The notes under the pieces are model-generated. The model saw only the letters and a program-made list of their open reading frames with translations, made no database searches and had not been told where the DNA came from. The position numbers were made by a program, and so were the translations under genes. Below are positions 1-12,070 of a DNA stretch of 64,000 nucleotides, piece after piece; within the stretch, counting starts at the first letter, position 1; each line of letters starts with the position of its first letter. The stretch is from NCBI RefSeq assembly GCF_958450345.1, contig NC_088781.1, positions 119,796,431-119,860,430 of the forward strand. The letters run 5' to 3'. Source of the DNA: Calliphora vicina. Taxonomy: Eukaryota > Arthropoda > Insecta > Diptera > Calliphoridae.

Positions 1-54
1 ATAATAATAAATCAAAACAAAAAAAAAATTTAAAAAATGCGTTTTCATATACTA

Positions 55-110
55 GAAGTACAAGGTCCCTGTGGACCTTGTACTTCGTACCCTCCTCAAC
101 GTCGGAGGGT
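55..110. other. Two consecutive perfect hairpins
   Basis: Positions 55-68 (GAAGTACAAGGTCC) pair perfectly with 73-86 around the loop CTGT, a 14-bp stem. Immediately after, ACCCTCC (89-95) pairs with GGAGGGT (104-110). The layout matches the short hairpin plus TATACCCTTC that opens the dispersed repeat copies at 19.88 and 56.97 kb, so this is probably the expanded terminal hairpin of a divergent member of that family. Confidence 0.6.
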
Positions 111-385
111 TAAAAAAAATCGGTTTAGGAAATATTTTTTTTTCGCTTTTAACCCATTGTAAAGGTCTTTAAAATATTTATCACTAGATTGTCTAAATTA
201 ATGACTTAGTAGTCCAGATATAGATCAAATATACAAAGGTCAAAAATCTAAGTTTTCTTGGTGTTTTCAATATACATATCTCCGCCATTTGGGGGCCGAC
301 ATTAGTATATGTATTCTGGATCTTCATAAGATTCAAAGCGATCTAGCTATGCCCGTCCGTCTGTTGAAAACAGGATAGGTCCCAA
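55..385. mobile_element. Divergent copy of the dispersed TATACCC...GGGTATA repeat family
   Basis: After the hairpins come AACCCATTGTAAAGGTC, a TATTTATCACTAGAT stretch, TAGTAGTCCAGATATAGATC, a run on ATATCTCCGCCATTTG, and a terminal CCCGTCCGTCTGTTGAAA. These blocks occur in the same order in the copies at 19.2-19.8, 19.9-20.5, 23.3-24.0 and 57.3-57.8 kb. It has no coding capacity. The family resembles short non-autonomous dispersed repeats of flies (DINE/mini-me-like), but that assignment is from memory of general structure only. The GGGTATA end is not recognisable in this copy. Confidence 0.6.
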
Positions 386-2159
386 AAGAAAGGAGCTAGC
401 TGGCAGTACTTCTCCACAAATACTCTCTGTTAATAATGTCGCTCCGGAATATTGTTTGAGTAGTCATACATACGTTGATTATACGGCAATATTAATATAA
501 TTTTGCACAAATTAGTTCTAAGTATTCTGAAATTATACTGTAAACCATACTTTTGTCCCCAACATTTGTCCCTAGCTCTAAAATTAGTTGAACGAGCTGG
601 TGGAAGTGCCTACTTTAGGTTCCCAAACGGATATAGTATTCTATAAACAATTTTTTAAAATGTTATTGCCTTTCAAGCAGAAAATTATCTAAAATAATAC
701 TACTCGTGATACTGTCGTAACCAACCAGCTGAGCCGAACGTCTATGAGCCGGATAAGCCGAGCCGACCAATGCGAAATATTATAACTTTGTGAATCCATT
801 TATTGTGTATACACTTTCCTATATTTATGTGTAACTAAATAAAGATATTTCGCAAAGACTAAAAATCATATTTAAATCAAAATTAACCCTTTAAAGAACT
901 ATAGGTCAAATTTTAAACTATTTAAAACGATAAATTATTTAAAGTTTTACAAAAGAAACAATAATGTCTCCATAACTAATTACACTTGATTCAACAGTCG
1001 TTTTGGGATTTTTTCTTTGTCTCTTTTCTTATGAGTTTCCCCTCAAAAGCCTTTAAATTTAACCATATCTGTTACACAAAACATTTTAAATTCCCCTTTA
1101 AAACATTTAAAATTCCTTTTAAATATGGTTTGTTTGTTTTTTTTTTGTCAAGCCAATAAAGTCATTACCATAAAACAGACCTAAAAACAAAATTTTCCAA
1201 CATCCTTGGTGGCCGGTATAAATATTTCTTAAAAAAAAAAACAAACGAGAAAAACACAAGATAACATTCAACACAAAGCAAAATAATAATAAAATATACA
1301 AAAAAGGAATTTAAACATAAATTTAATAAAATTATACAGCATTTTATTATAAATACAAATAACAACAGGGTACAATTAAGTAGCCACCTTGATGTTAGCA
1401 TACGTATAGTAGTATAAACTTTGCAAAAAGGACATAAAAAGGAAGTACAACAAAATCACAACAATTGTAACATACAATATTTATCACTTAAGTGTGCTAT
1501 AGTTGTTGTTATTACAATATTATTACAGTTTCTAGATAAGACAAGGAAGGTCTGGGTCATGAAAGTCGTTTTTTTAATGCCTACCTCCCTCCACCCAACA
1601 ACTAACTTGCTAATGACAATGTTGCGGTGTTTTGGCCACAACTCAAGCCAACAATTATATATTTAAAATATTATTTTACAACCACCTTATAAAATATTTC
1701 AACAAACAAGTGAAAAATATTGTCAAGGCAGGGTGTTTAGTTAGTTAGTCAGTTTTGAAAGTCATGGTCTTTGGGGAATATAATATACACAATTAAAGGA
1801 AAAGCAAACAAAAATATTATGCCATTTTATAGTCATAAAGAAAATGTTTATATATGTATGTTTAATGTCTAATTATACTTTATTTGTGTTGTATAATTTA
1901 AATAAACGTTAAAAAATGTTTTATTTTATCAAGAAAAAAAAACGTATATATTTATATACATTAAAATTAAGTTAGTATTTAGTAGAGTCAGGTATAAGTG
2001 ATTGTAATAAAATAATGAGTTGTAATTAAAATTTAAGGATTTTATATGCTAGTTTATGAGGGTTATTAAATGAAAAAAGTCTTGGCAGAATATTTGACTC
2101 TTTTTCAAAGAGTCAAACATGTCAGGTAAATGGTGGCTATAAAAGTAATCAAAGAATAA
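386..2159. other. AT-rich non-coding DNA, nothing recognised
   Basis: A/T-dominated with many poly-A and poly-T runs. The open frames at 1119-1401 and 1421-1666 are short, overlap on both strands and have homopolymer-driven composition, so I do not treat them as genes. No RNA gene or element end is visible. Confidence 0.5.
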
Positions 2160-4930
2160 ATTTAGGAATCCCGACAGTTCCTTTAAAACTGGTAAATTGC
2201 GAAAGATATTGTGGAAATCACCAATTGTCCAGGGTTATATCTAAAATCTGGACGATAACAGCAATAACAGTAGCCATGCAAAATAGACTTCTTCAGAAAC
2301 TTGTGACAGAACGGTTAGATTCTGTTAGAACTGTATAGTCGGATTTATATCTCGGTAAACCAATGAAAGCTTCCGTGACTAGATGGCATAATATCGACCG
2401 ATCTATGAAAGTGTATCATATCAAAGCAATGGAATTAAGATCAAAGACTTTACCATCCTTCTTGCTGAAAGCTTTGGAAAGGGTCATTGAAACTAACATA
2501 TGAATTTCAGTGGACTAAAGTTATTATTCAGGTCCCAATACATCTATATAAATATCCTCTTTAGTAGGATATTTACTAGTAGTCCTTCTGGATATAGATG
2601 GGACTGTTTAATAATGTGTAGTCTACAACTATAAGAACAGCCTTACAAGAGCTATGTCTGGATCAATAGATTATAAGGTTTAACTATAGGATCATCCGTT
2701 CCTGAACGTTTCTCCCTGAAAATTTTAAAAAGGATCATTTGAATCTCATATACGAATTTCAGTGGACTAAAGCTATTATTCAAGTCCCAATACATCTACA
2801 TAAAATAGAAGTCGATTGAGACAATTCTACACTCTTTAGTAGGATATATTGATAAATCGCTTCACTTTGGCAAACCAATAGACCTTCTGGATATAAACGG
2901 GACTGTTTGACAATGTGGAGTATACAACTATAGGAACAGTACTACATGAGCTAGAGCTGAATCAATGGATTGTAAGATTATCTGGGCCTTACTTAACTAT
3001 ATGACAATCCGTTCCAGAATGCTTCTTGCTCAAAATTTTGAAACGAATTTCAGTGGACTAAAAATATTATTCCATTCCCAATACATCTATCTTAAGTAGA
3101 TGTCGATTGAGACTGCTCTAGACGGATTTAGACGGGACTGTTTAATAATGTGGAGTAATTTAATTTAATCCGGGCCTTACTTATCTATAGGATCATCCGT
3201 TTCAGAATGAAAACGACTTCGATCTCAAGACTGGTCAAAATGGGCACATATGAAGTCAGTTTTCTATCTATCGAATTTTGACAACAACTATTTGCTCAGG
3301 ATATTGGATTACATGGACTATAAAACTGTTGTCTAAGCCGTTTCAGAGATTCAATTGAATAAGATATCAAGGAGACTGAAGGCTTCATTCAAAACGCAAA
3401 GTCGATCGAGCATCGACAATAGGCTAAGTGCAAATTCAAGCAAAACTGAACACTTCATACTGCCCCAATTGAATGGTATTGAATAGATACATTAGGAAAT
3501 GTTGAAATTAAACAGTCGCTTTAAGTTGTAATCTGCAGAAAAGCCTTAGGAATGAGATGGAGAGTCAAACCCAAGAATGTGAAAGGTTATCTAAGGCGGT
3601 CACTAGACCGACACTATTCTATGGGGCCTCAAACTATACTTTCTTTTAAAGAGTATTAAGCAGAATGGCAATCCAGGATAATATAACTCGATTGAGACGG
3701 ATATACACTCCTTAGTAAGATATACTGACAAATCGCTTGAGTAGTTCTAGTAGTCCTTTTGTATATAGACGGGATTGTTTAAATATGTGGAGTCTATAAC
3801 TATTGGAACAGCTGAATCCACAGATTGCAACTTAACTGTAGCATCCTCCGTTCCAGAAATAAAAACGAGTTAGTACTCAAAACTAGCTAAAATGAACACA
3901 TCTGAAGTCGGTTTCCTATCTCCACTTTTATCGAATTTGGACAACAACTGATTGCTCAGGATATTGGATTACACAAATCCACAAAGCCGCTTATGCGGAT
4001 GTTATAGCGGTGGCAGTTTCAGAGATTCACTTGATTGCGATATCACTGAGACTAGAGGCGGCACTCAAAATAAAAAGGCGATCCAAGAAAAGCGAACTTG
4101 TGTTAATTTAAATGGCATAAAAGATTTCTACTTTCATCGCTTTAAGTTGTATTTCTACAGAACAGCCATAGGATAAGGTTTGACTGGCGGTTACTAGATC
4201 GACACTCTTCTATGGGGCCTCAAACTATACTTTCTTTAAAATAATATTAAGCAGAATGACAATCCAGAATAATAGGAGTTTTGCTAACGATTCAAACCCA
4301 GGAATGTGAATGTTGTTTGAGGCGCTCACTAGACCGGCACTGTTCTATGAGTCCTCTACTTTCTTTTAGAGTATTAAGCAGATTAGCAATCTAGGATAAT
4401 AGGAGCTTTGCCAATGATTTCGCTGAAGACGCTCCTTACGATAATTCCGAATAATACCACGTTTAATAACGCGATTTGAGCATGAACCAAAGCGTGTAGC
4501 GCATGCGGTAATTAGAAGTAGTTTTGGAATTATTTAAATTCTTTCAGATCATATTGCACTTTGATAAACTTTGTTGACTTTGGTGTACTCGAAGGTCTTT
4601 AAAAATGTGAGTTGGCGGAGGTGTGTACATCCACGAATTTGGAATAGGGCTGTACAGGCTCTCGGCGATCACCGATCACTGAAAATTCGGAAATCCTGTT
4701 ATAAGATATAAGTGTGAATTCTGCAGAATTAGTCAGAGAATGTGACTATCAAATTCTCTGTCACTGTCCTGCACTCGTTCCTTTGACACACTTTCTGAAT
4801 TATCAAAAACAGAGTTAGACTAATTTGACGCCTGTATCAAGAATAAACACTGGTTCCGGGATTAAAATCTATCGATCACGCTGCTGGGCAACCATTAAAT
4901 AACTGGCTAAGCTAAAACTCTTAAAAATCT
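2160..4930 (+). pseudogene. Heavily decayed non-LTR retrotransposon (Loa/Jockey-type) with reiterated RT segments
   Basis: Scattered plus-strand peptides follow the order of a non-LTR pol. SFLLKALERVIETNI (about 2456-2500) matches the early RT block. VVLLDIDG (about 2583) matches the LDIEGAF block. AYADVIAVAVSEIHLIAISL (3989-4048) contains the YADD catalytic box with the second Asp replaced by Val. SANSSKTEHFI (about 3430) and SKKSELVLI (about 4084) match the KTELVLF block. SCRKALGMRWRVKPKN then TRPTLFYGA (3530-3640) match the thumb region. GVGGGVYIHEFGI (about 4610) resembles the RNase H start, and ECDYQILCHCPALVP (about 4739) matches the C-terminal Cys-His motif. Every frame is full of stops and frameshifts. 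The LDID segment recurs near 2583, 2877, 3118 and 3750, and the LFYGA segment near 3610, 4200 and 4340, so parts of the relic were duplicated in tandem. RNase H plus C-terminal CHC points to the Loa or I side of the Jockey superfamily; the clade is uncertain. Confidence 0.75.
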
Positions 4931-6480
4931 AACTTGTAATTTGTGTTATTTTTTACCTCTTTCTTTATAACTTCTCGGATAACACAATGGGACCAATTAA
5001 ATGTTCTTATCTTTTCGGATAAAACAATGGAACCAATTGAATATATCCAAATAAGCTGTACCAGCGGATGGCTACATATTAAAATAAATAGAAACTAACA
5101 TCAAATGAAATCTGTTGTCGAAATTACCCAACATATTTTACATTTTTTTACCCTTAAAACTCTTTTTATATACATATGTATTTATGGCAGAAACTTCACA
5201 ACTTTTTATTACAGATTTTTTTAAAACAAATAAATGAAATATTAGTACCGGATAAATGTTTAATTAATTACTTTCTTAAGATTATTAACTTCTAATAGAG
5301 CAAATAATTCAAAAATAAAATTTTCTTTTTGAAAACTTAAACAAGCAGTATATTAAATTTACCTGTTTTATAACATAAAATCTGTATTACCTTGGAAATT
5401 TAGAGCTTTATGTGGTAAATAGAAGAATGTTGCATACTTTTTCGGATTATTTATGATGTTATTTCTCTTAGCATTAAACAAATATGTAGTCTACTTACAG
5501 GCTTACATATTTAGTGAACCTTAACTTATTTTTATGAAGAAAAAAACTGGTTTCTCAAGTACTACTAACAGCTAAATAGTAATAAAGCAAAACTCCAGTT
5601 AACTTGTTTGTTATTTTGTACTTAATATTTACATACATTTAGTTGTATTTGTATGAGTGTGCTAGTATTTGTGCTAAAAACTAGAGTAAATAAGGATGAT
5701 ATGAATAAACTTTAAGTTTATAATATCCTGCTACTTAACTAGAAAAGTTTTAAAGTTTTTTTTTTTTCTTTTGCATTTTCTGTTATTGTGATTTACTCGC
5801 TTGCTTGTAAGCACTCGAAAATGCAGGCAGGGTTTTGTATATTTATATGTATTTGTTTATTTTATATATTTCCTTGAAAATGAAAACCTTGTAGATTTTT
5901 GCCATACACACACACACTTTTACAGTGCAGCTCATTTTAAAATCGGGTTTTACAGCAAGAAAAACAAATACACATGGAGCAGAAGGCAAATCACTTAAAC
6001 TAAATCATATAAACACTACTTGGAAAGCAACTCAAGCGTAACTAAGTGCATGTGATAACGCTGGTGTTCTATGCAACATTCAAAACAACATGCATACAAC
6101 ATTCTCTTACTTACTACATACAATAACTGCTTGCTGGGAAGTTGGAAAAACAACTAACTATTTCCCATGTCTTGGAACACTAGCAACATGCACATTTTCC
6201 CAACTCTTTCCCATCTATGAAGTATGTGTTTATGTAACTAGGAGTAGTACACACAGCAAGGTACAACTGCTTTTAAGCACATTTCCTCAAGGATTCAAAT
6301 AAAATAAATATTATTTTACTACCATCAATGCTTTTAGATGCACAAATACACACACATATAGTAAACTAATACACGCACATATACATACATATACCAATAC
6401 AAACTAATAATAATAATAACAACACAAGCACTTTGTTGGTTATACAACATTACAGTGCATGCAATACATTTCTGCATTTA
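4931..6480. other. AT-rich non-coding DNA with short CA runs
   Basis: Mostly unique-looking A/T-rich sequence. Short (CA)n tracts lie near 5907 and 6350. The stretch 6060-6300 is less A/T-biased and has a 70-codon frame beginning MHTTFSYLLHTITACWEVGK, but it lacks any recognised domain or convincing splice sites. I leave it uncalled. Confidence 0.5.
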
Positions 6481-8160
6481 ACGAAATGAAGGAGGTTACA
6501 AACATGGTATTGAATAATCTTATTCAATGTTTTAAATGCACAAATAGCTTAGCTTTGTATGTACAGAGTACCCCTGCAGCTCTAACATTATTAATATAGT
6601 ATACTTCTAGGCGTAAACATTAAAAACAAATAGTAAGTCCTATCCAAGACTTTTTTTAAACAATAAAATAATTATATGAGACTAAATTGAGGATATTTTT
6701 TTATGCAGAAGCACAGAGCTCTAATATTATTAATGTTGTATACTTTTAGGAGTAAAATTGAGCAATGGTTTGTCCGAGTTCTATAAAAAACATAAAACAA
6801 TCTTGTAAACCCAAATGATACATATCTTTATGGAGAAGATCATCAGCATGGCAGTTTTAAGAATGATGATTTTAATATAGTATACATCTAGGGGCAATAC
6901 CGAGCTATGGTTACTCCAAGTTTTACATAAAACATAAAATAATCTTTTGAGGCCAAATCATGAAGATTTTTATGGAGAAAATCATCATCATGACAGTTTT
7001 AAGAATCATTGCGAAGCCTTGAGTTTTAATATTATTAATATTGCATACATCTAGGAATAAAAACCTTAAAATAATCGTATAAACCTAAAGTAAAAATCAT
7101 AAAATAATGGTAAAAGCCTAAATAGCAGTTATTTTTTAAGAATTAAATATCATGGAAGTTTTCAAAATGATGTCATAGCCTTAAATATCTTTGATTCAAG
7201 AAAAAATCGACAATATACTTCTAAAATCTGCAAAATACTTCTGGCAGTAAAACAAGCAATGATTAGTTCAAGATCTATATACCCAATAATTCAATCTTAT
7301 GAACCTAAATCGCGGATATTTTAATAGAGAGCATATTATTGAAGATTTTAAAATAATATCGAAGCCTGGAGCCCTAATATTATTAATATAGCATACATCT
7401 AGGAGTAAAAACGAGCTTTGGTTACTCCAAGTTTTATATAAACCATACAATAATCTTATGAGCCCAAATCGTGATGATTTTTATGGAAAACATCATCATC
7501 ATGGCAGTTTTGAGAACGATTACAAAGTCTTGAATTTTAATATTATTAATATAGTATAGTTCTAGGAGAAAAATTCATAAAATAATCGTAAGAGCCTAAA
7601 TCGCAGATATTTTTTGAGGATAACATATCATGGGCGTGTTGAAAATAATCTCGAAGATCTAACTATGTTGAATTCAAGCAAAAATCTACAATTTTTATCT
7701 TAAACTACAAAATATTCTGGCAGAAAAATGAGCAATGATCACTCCAATATCTACATACCCCATAAAACAATATTATGAGCCTAAATCGCGGATATTTCAA
7801 TGGAGATATGCTTATTAAAGTTTAGAGAATAATATCGAAGCCTGGAGCCCTAAATATAGTATACTTGTAGGAGTAAAAACAAGCTATGGTTACTCCAAGT
7901 TTTATATCGTGAAGATTTTTATGGAGAAAAACAGCATCATAAACGTTTTGAGAATGATTATGAAGCCTTGAGTTTCAGTATCATTAATATAGTATACCTC
8001 TAGGAGTAAAAATTATGAAACAATCGTAGGAGCCTAAATCGCAGACATTTTTTGTGGATAGCATGTCAGGGGCGTATTGAGAATAATCTCGAAGCTCTAA
8101 CTATCTTTAATTCGAAAAAAAAAATCTGCAATATAGTTCTTAAAACTGCAAAATACTGGT
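6480..8160. repeat. Degenerate tandem repeat, unit about 150 bp
   Basis: The block TATTATTAATATAGTATACTTCTAGGAGTAAAAA recurs in diverged form (listed here as TATTATTAATATAGTATAC then TTCTAGGAGTAAAA). Copies begin near 6580, 6719, 6868, 7020, 7368, 7533, 7848 and 7973. Between copies are shared phrases: GAGCTATGGTTACTCCAAG, CATAAAATAATC, GAGCCTAAATCGCGGATATT, GAGAAAATCATCATCATGGC and GAAGCCTTGAG. Copies differ by many substitutions and indels, so the array is old. It carries the GTATACTTCTAGG word found dispersed through the window. Confidence 0.75.
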
Positions 8161-8204
8161 CAACTTGGTGGTCGACTTGACTCTCTGCATATCACCTTGT
8201 ATTT

Positions 8205-9202
8205 TAGAGATGCCAAACGGAGAATCCCGATTTTCGGGATTTCCTGAATCCCGAAGCCCGGGATTTTTTAATTTTAAATCCCGGGGTTTGCGGGATTTTC
8301 CAAATCACGTTTTTCATAAATAAATAGGGGAAATTGTCATTTTTGTGTGCCTTTTTCATGCATTTTGACATTCTACACGCCCGAATATCACAAAGTGATG
8401 TTCAGAAAAGTTGTTAAGCTCAACTCCTGCTACAATATAGTTAATAAAGGAAAACGGTATTTTTGGTTTTCCTTGAGTGGGGCTCTAGAAAATCAATTCT
8501 TCACCTTTTTTTGTAAGTTGTCTAATTTAAACTCAATTTAAATTCTCTTCAAATGAAATAGATTTTATCTCAGATGAGGAGCTCGAACAAAATATTTCGA
8601 TTGCTAAAAGGCTAACAGATAAGGTACTGTTTTTACCAGTATGTACATTAGGCTGGGTCGATTTGTATGGACGATCAAAAAGTAAAAAATCGTATAGCAG
8701 AAACGCAATCTACGGAAAATTCTAATAAAGTTTCCTCAAGAAACCATATGTAGGTCTAAAATCAAATACTATCTTGCGCATTTCGTCTTTTATCCAATAA
8801 AAAAACTATTAAAAAAAATAAATACTGAAATATCATTGGCTAAAGATAGGATTTGATTTTAGACCTATGGTTTCTTGGGGAAAATTTCTTAGAATTTTCG
8901 GTAGAATGCGTTTCTGCTATACGATTTTTCGTGAAAAAATCGACTACCCTAATGTACATACTTTATAGTTATTTCTTCTTATATAATGTACTCATGAAGT
9001 ATTTTATGCTTTTTAGTGTCTAATAAAAATTAATTGCTTAATAAAAAAATTTATTTCAATTGTAAAGACATAATTATGTACGTTTCTTTCTTATAATTTT
9101 CGGGATTTTAGATTTCCCGAAACCACGGGTCGGCATTTCGGGATTCTTTAGCAAATCGCGAACCCCGTGATTTTCAAAAATCAGTCCCGATTAGCATCTC
9201 TA
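8205..9202. mobile_element. Non-autonomous hAT-like DNA element
   Basis: The ends are inverted: TAGAGATGC at 8205-8213 and GCATCTCTA at 9194-9202. Both subterminal regions are packed with the short inverted motif AATCCCG/CGGGATT (8222-8304 and 9101-9190), a layout typical of hAT elements, where subterminal repeats bind the transposase. Flanking 8-bp duplications are not recognisable, consistent with age. The interior has a 64-codon frame (8347-8541) and a phrase reading SDEELEQNISIAKRLTDKV (about 8566), which could be transposase remnants but match nothing I can name. A foldback MITE is inserted inside. Confidence 0.65.
8638..8962. mobile_element. Foldback MITE nested in the hAT-like element
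   Basis: The 325-bp segment is an almost full-length inverted repeat. The left arm starts AGTATGTACATTAGG and the right arm ends CCTAATGTACATACT. Further in, ATCGTATAGCAGAAACGCA, CCGAAAATTCTAA, AAGAAACCATA and AGGTCTAAAATCAAAT occur on the left with their complements in mirrored order on the right. The loop is an A-rich stretch around 8800-8830. It has no coding capacity. Confidence 0.75.
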
Positions 9203-10019
9203 ATTCTAACAGAGTTGTCTTAAATATAATATTCTGAAAGCTTATGTTCTCTTGTACGATTCGTTCATATATCATTTTGCAATCACACCAGCAGTTTTAG
9301 TTATATAAATTAGTTGGAGTGTTGTAAGGGAGACAAATGAAAATATTTATAAGAAAAAAAATCTTCTTAGGATCTAAATCCTAAGTTCAAAAACCTTTAA
9401 AAATTTTTATAATGGATGTACTATCACATTAATGATTATTGCTCTTCACATATTTACAAATATATATCTAAAATCCCTTCATCTTTCATATCATAAAATC
9501 AATCATATAAAATATTTTTCTAATTTATTTTATGCATTTTTCTTTGAACAAACATAAAAACCTGCAATATTTACCCCCTAAAGTATGCTTTTAACTTAAT
9601 TCCTAAAATACTATTTTAAATCAAACTAAATGGAATATTAAGTTTTCCTTTTCTTCCACATATTACAACCACATAGCGAAAAACATGAATTTAAATGTCT
9701 TCAAATGTATTTACAAACAATTGTATTAAAGTAAAAGAAATAAAAAATATTAAGAAAAAAGTCTTCTTAATGTTCAATATTATTTCTACAATTTTCTGTT
9801 TTTCTATCGCTCTCTCTCTCTCTACATAGAAAGTTTTGCATTTCCAACAAAAATTTCTCCAGCAGCCATACATTCCTCTGCATTATAAGCGTTTCTAAGA
9901 ATTTAAGGACGTTTAGGAAGAGAAAAATGTATGTATGTATGTTTTACATGTTCACATCATTGAATTCTTGTGTTACATAAATTCTAGCAATTTTTAAAAT
10001 TATATTCTTCTTTTCCCAG
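9203..10019. other. AT-rich non-coding DNA ending in a good 3' splice-site-like sequence
   Basis: Nothing recognised apart from a (CT)n tract near 9810, a GTAT tetranucleotide run near 9930, and the pyrimidine tract TTCTTCTTTTCCCAG at 10005-10019. The pyrimidine tract would be a strong acceptor for the candidate exon that follows. Confidence 0.4.
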
Positions 10020-10181
10020 GAAAATGCTCTTTCTTTACTATTACGGCTCAACTATGCTATCCTCATCATTGTTGTAGTGGTAGTCAGCAGCATCGCCACC
10101 ATCATCGTCATTCTCATCCTCATCATTTGGATGACGATGATGGCAAAGACAGCAAAAGGAAAAAAGAAAGAGAGTATATAA
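10020..10181 (+). CDS. Possible terminal exon encoding a transmembrane segment and basic tail
   Basis: Directly after TTCTTCTTTTCCCAG an open frame of 53 codons runs to TAA at 10179-10181. It begins ENALSLLLRL, continues with about 26 hydrophobic residues (YAILIIVVVVVSSIATIIVI and onward to LIIW), then a positively charged tail MTMMAKTAKGKKKESI. That is the arrangement of a single-pass membrane protein with a stop-transfer signal and short cytoplasmic end. Against it: the DNA is a degenerate GAT/ATC trinucleotide tract, and the opposite strand is open too, giving an acidic peptide PNDEDENDDDGGDAADYHY ending in VEP and a stop at 10041-10043. I cannot name a gene. Either strand, or neither, could be coding. 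Confidence 0.25.
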   Translation, partial: ENALSLLLRLNYAILIIVVVVVSSIATIIVILILIIWMTMMAKTAKGKKKESI

Positions 10182-10650
10182 TCACTGTTAAGGCGTTAAG
10201 CATACAAGAGTGACACTTAATGTTCAGTTTAAGTATCAAATAATATATACTTACAAACATTCACACTGTACTATCTTAACAACTTATAGACAAACACACA
10301 GATACATAATACATACACATACATATGTACATATAAAATATAGCATTTAATACTTCAACACATACCAACACACATATACATACATGGATACTCTAGCAGT
10401 GTATATGTGTTGTCTATACATGCACTTATCGTTGATGATAAAATTGTAGTGCTTTTTTTCTTGTTATTGTTGTTATTTCTTTTTTTCAAGATTTATTTTT
10501 TAGCAACGTTTTGTTGTATTTCAATTTTTTTTTTTGTTATTTAAAACTTAAACACTTGAACGATTTTTTTTATTTCATTTTTAGTTGCCGTTCATTATTA
10601 TTATTTAGTTGGAGCGCCCTATATTAAGTTGTATGATCCAAATGTCTGGA
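10182..10650. other. Microsatellite-rich AT DNA
   Basis: Contains ACATAC/CATATG-type short repeats at 10300-10400 and T-runs at 10450-10580. No gene signal. Confidence 0.5.
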
Positions 10651-12070
10651 CATGCTAGGGAAAAGTGGAAACTGATCGACGTCATTAATTTTTAAAGAAA
10701 CCTAATCGATCATATTTATCCACAGAAAAGTAAAAGATCAGGTTAATTATCTAGAGAAATGTAAAACATCACGTTAATTGTCTAAATAAAAGTATAAGAT
10801 CACTTAATTGTCTGAAGGGGACGATTACAAAATATGTTTCATAATTATTTATTTGGATTGATCAAAATGCTAGAGAAAGGTGACCAATAAGTTAAATTTT
10901 CTACAGAAAGTGATCGCGATCTTTAATTTTCTAAAAAAAACCTTAAGATTTTTAGAGAAAAGTAAGCGTTTATTTTAGTTCTGAGAAAAGAACACTATGT
11001 CACTTTAATTGTTAGAGAAAAATGATCAATATTTCTCTAAAATCAATGATCGAAAAATTTTCTAAAGAAACATCAATAATTTTTGCTTGCGAGAGGAAAG
11101 TTATCGATAACTTTTAATTTCTTTAGAAAGGTTACCGATAACTTTTAATTTTGTCTAGAAAAGTTATCGATAACTTTAATTTTTTATTGAAAATGAATCG
11201 ATAACTCGTAATTTTCTATAGAAAAGTATAACTTTAAATTTCTTTACAAAAGTAATCGATAGCTTTTAAATTTCTATAAAAAATTATCGATAACTTTTAT
11301 ATAACTTTTGTATAACTTTTAATTTCTTTAGAAAAGTAATCGTTAACTTAAATTTTCTATAGAAAAGTTATCGATAACTTTTATTTTCTATAGAAAAGTT
11401 ATCGATAACTTTTATTTTCTATAGAAAAGTTATCGATAACTTTTATTTTCTATAGAAAAGTTATCGATAACTTTTATTTTCTATAGAAAAGTTATCGATA
11501 ACTATTATTTTCTATAGAAAAGTTATCGATAACTTTTATTTTCTATAGAAAAGTTATCGATAACTTTTATTTTCTATAGAAAAGTTATCGATAATATTTA
11601 TTTTCTATAGAAAAGTTTTCGATAACTTTTATTTTCTATAGAAAAGTTATCGATAACTTTTATTTTCTATAGAAAAGTTATCGATAACTTTTAATTTCTA
11701 TAGAAAAGTTATCGATAACTTTTATTTTCTATAGAAAAGTTATCGATAACTTTTATTTTCTATAGAAAAGCTATCGATAACTTTTATTTTCTATAGAAAA
11801 TAAAAGTTATCGATAATTTTTAATTTCTACAGAAAAGTAATCGCAAATTATTCTCCATTTCCATAAAATATTAAAATACGATATTCTTAAAATGGAGACT
11901 ACTAGAACATCATAATATAACCATATTATCGATTTTATTTCGACATAAGTTCGATAAAAGGTATGGATGGACTCGAAACGTTGCATACTGGGTTTATTTT
12001 TCATTACAAAACTTATCGAAAACCTTAGTTTTCTCTGAAAATGTTGTCGATAACTATATTTTCCTTAAAA
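10650..12070. repeat. Satellite array 1: 31-bp unit with TATCGATA
   Basis: The homogeneous core at 11330-11830 repeats a 31-bp unit made of AAAAGTTATCGATAACTTTT, a perfect 20-bp palindrome, followed by ATTTTCTATAG, which with the next AAAA forms the second palindrome TTTTCTATAGAAAA. To the left, the unit decays progressively: 11100-11330 is still readable, while 10650-11100 keeps only GATCA...TTAATT...CTAGAGAAA echoes. To the right it fades by about 12070. Homogenised centre and eroded edges are what unequal crossing-over produces. TATCGATA is the Drosophila DREF site and contains CGATA, bound by BEAF-32; whether this species uses it is inference. Confidence 0.95.
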
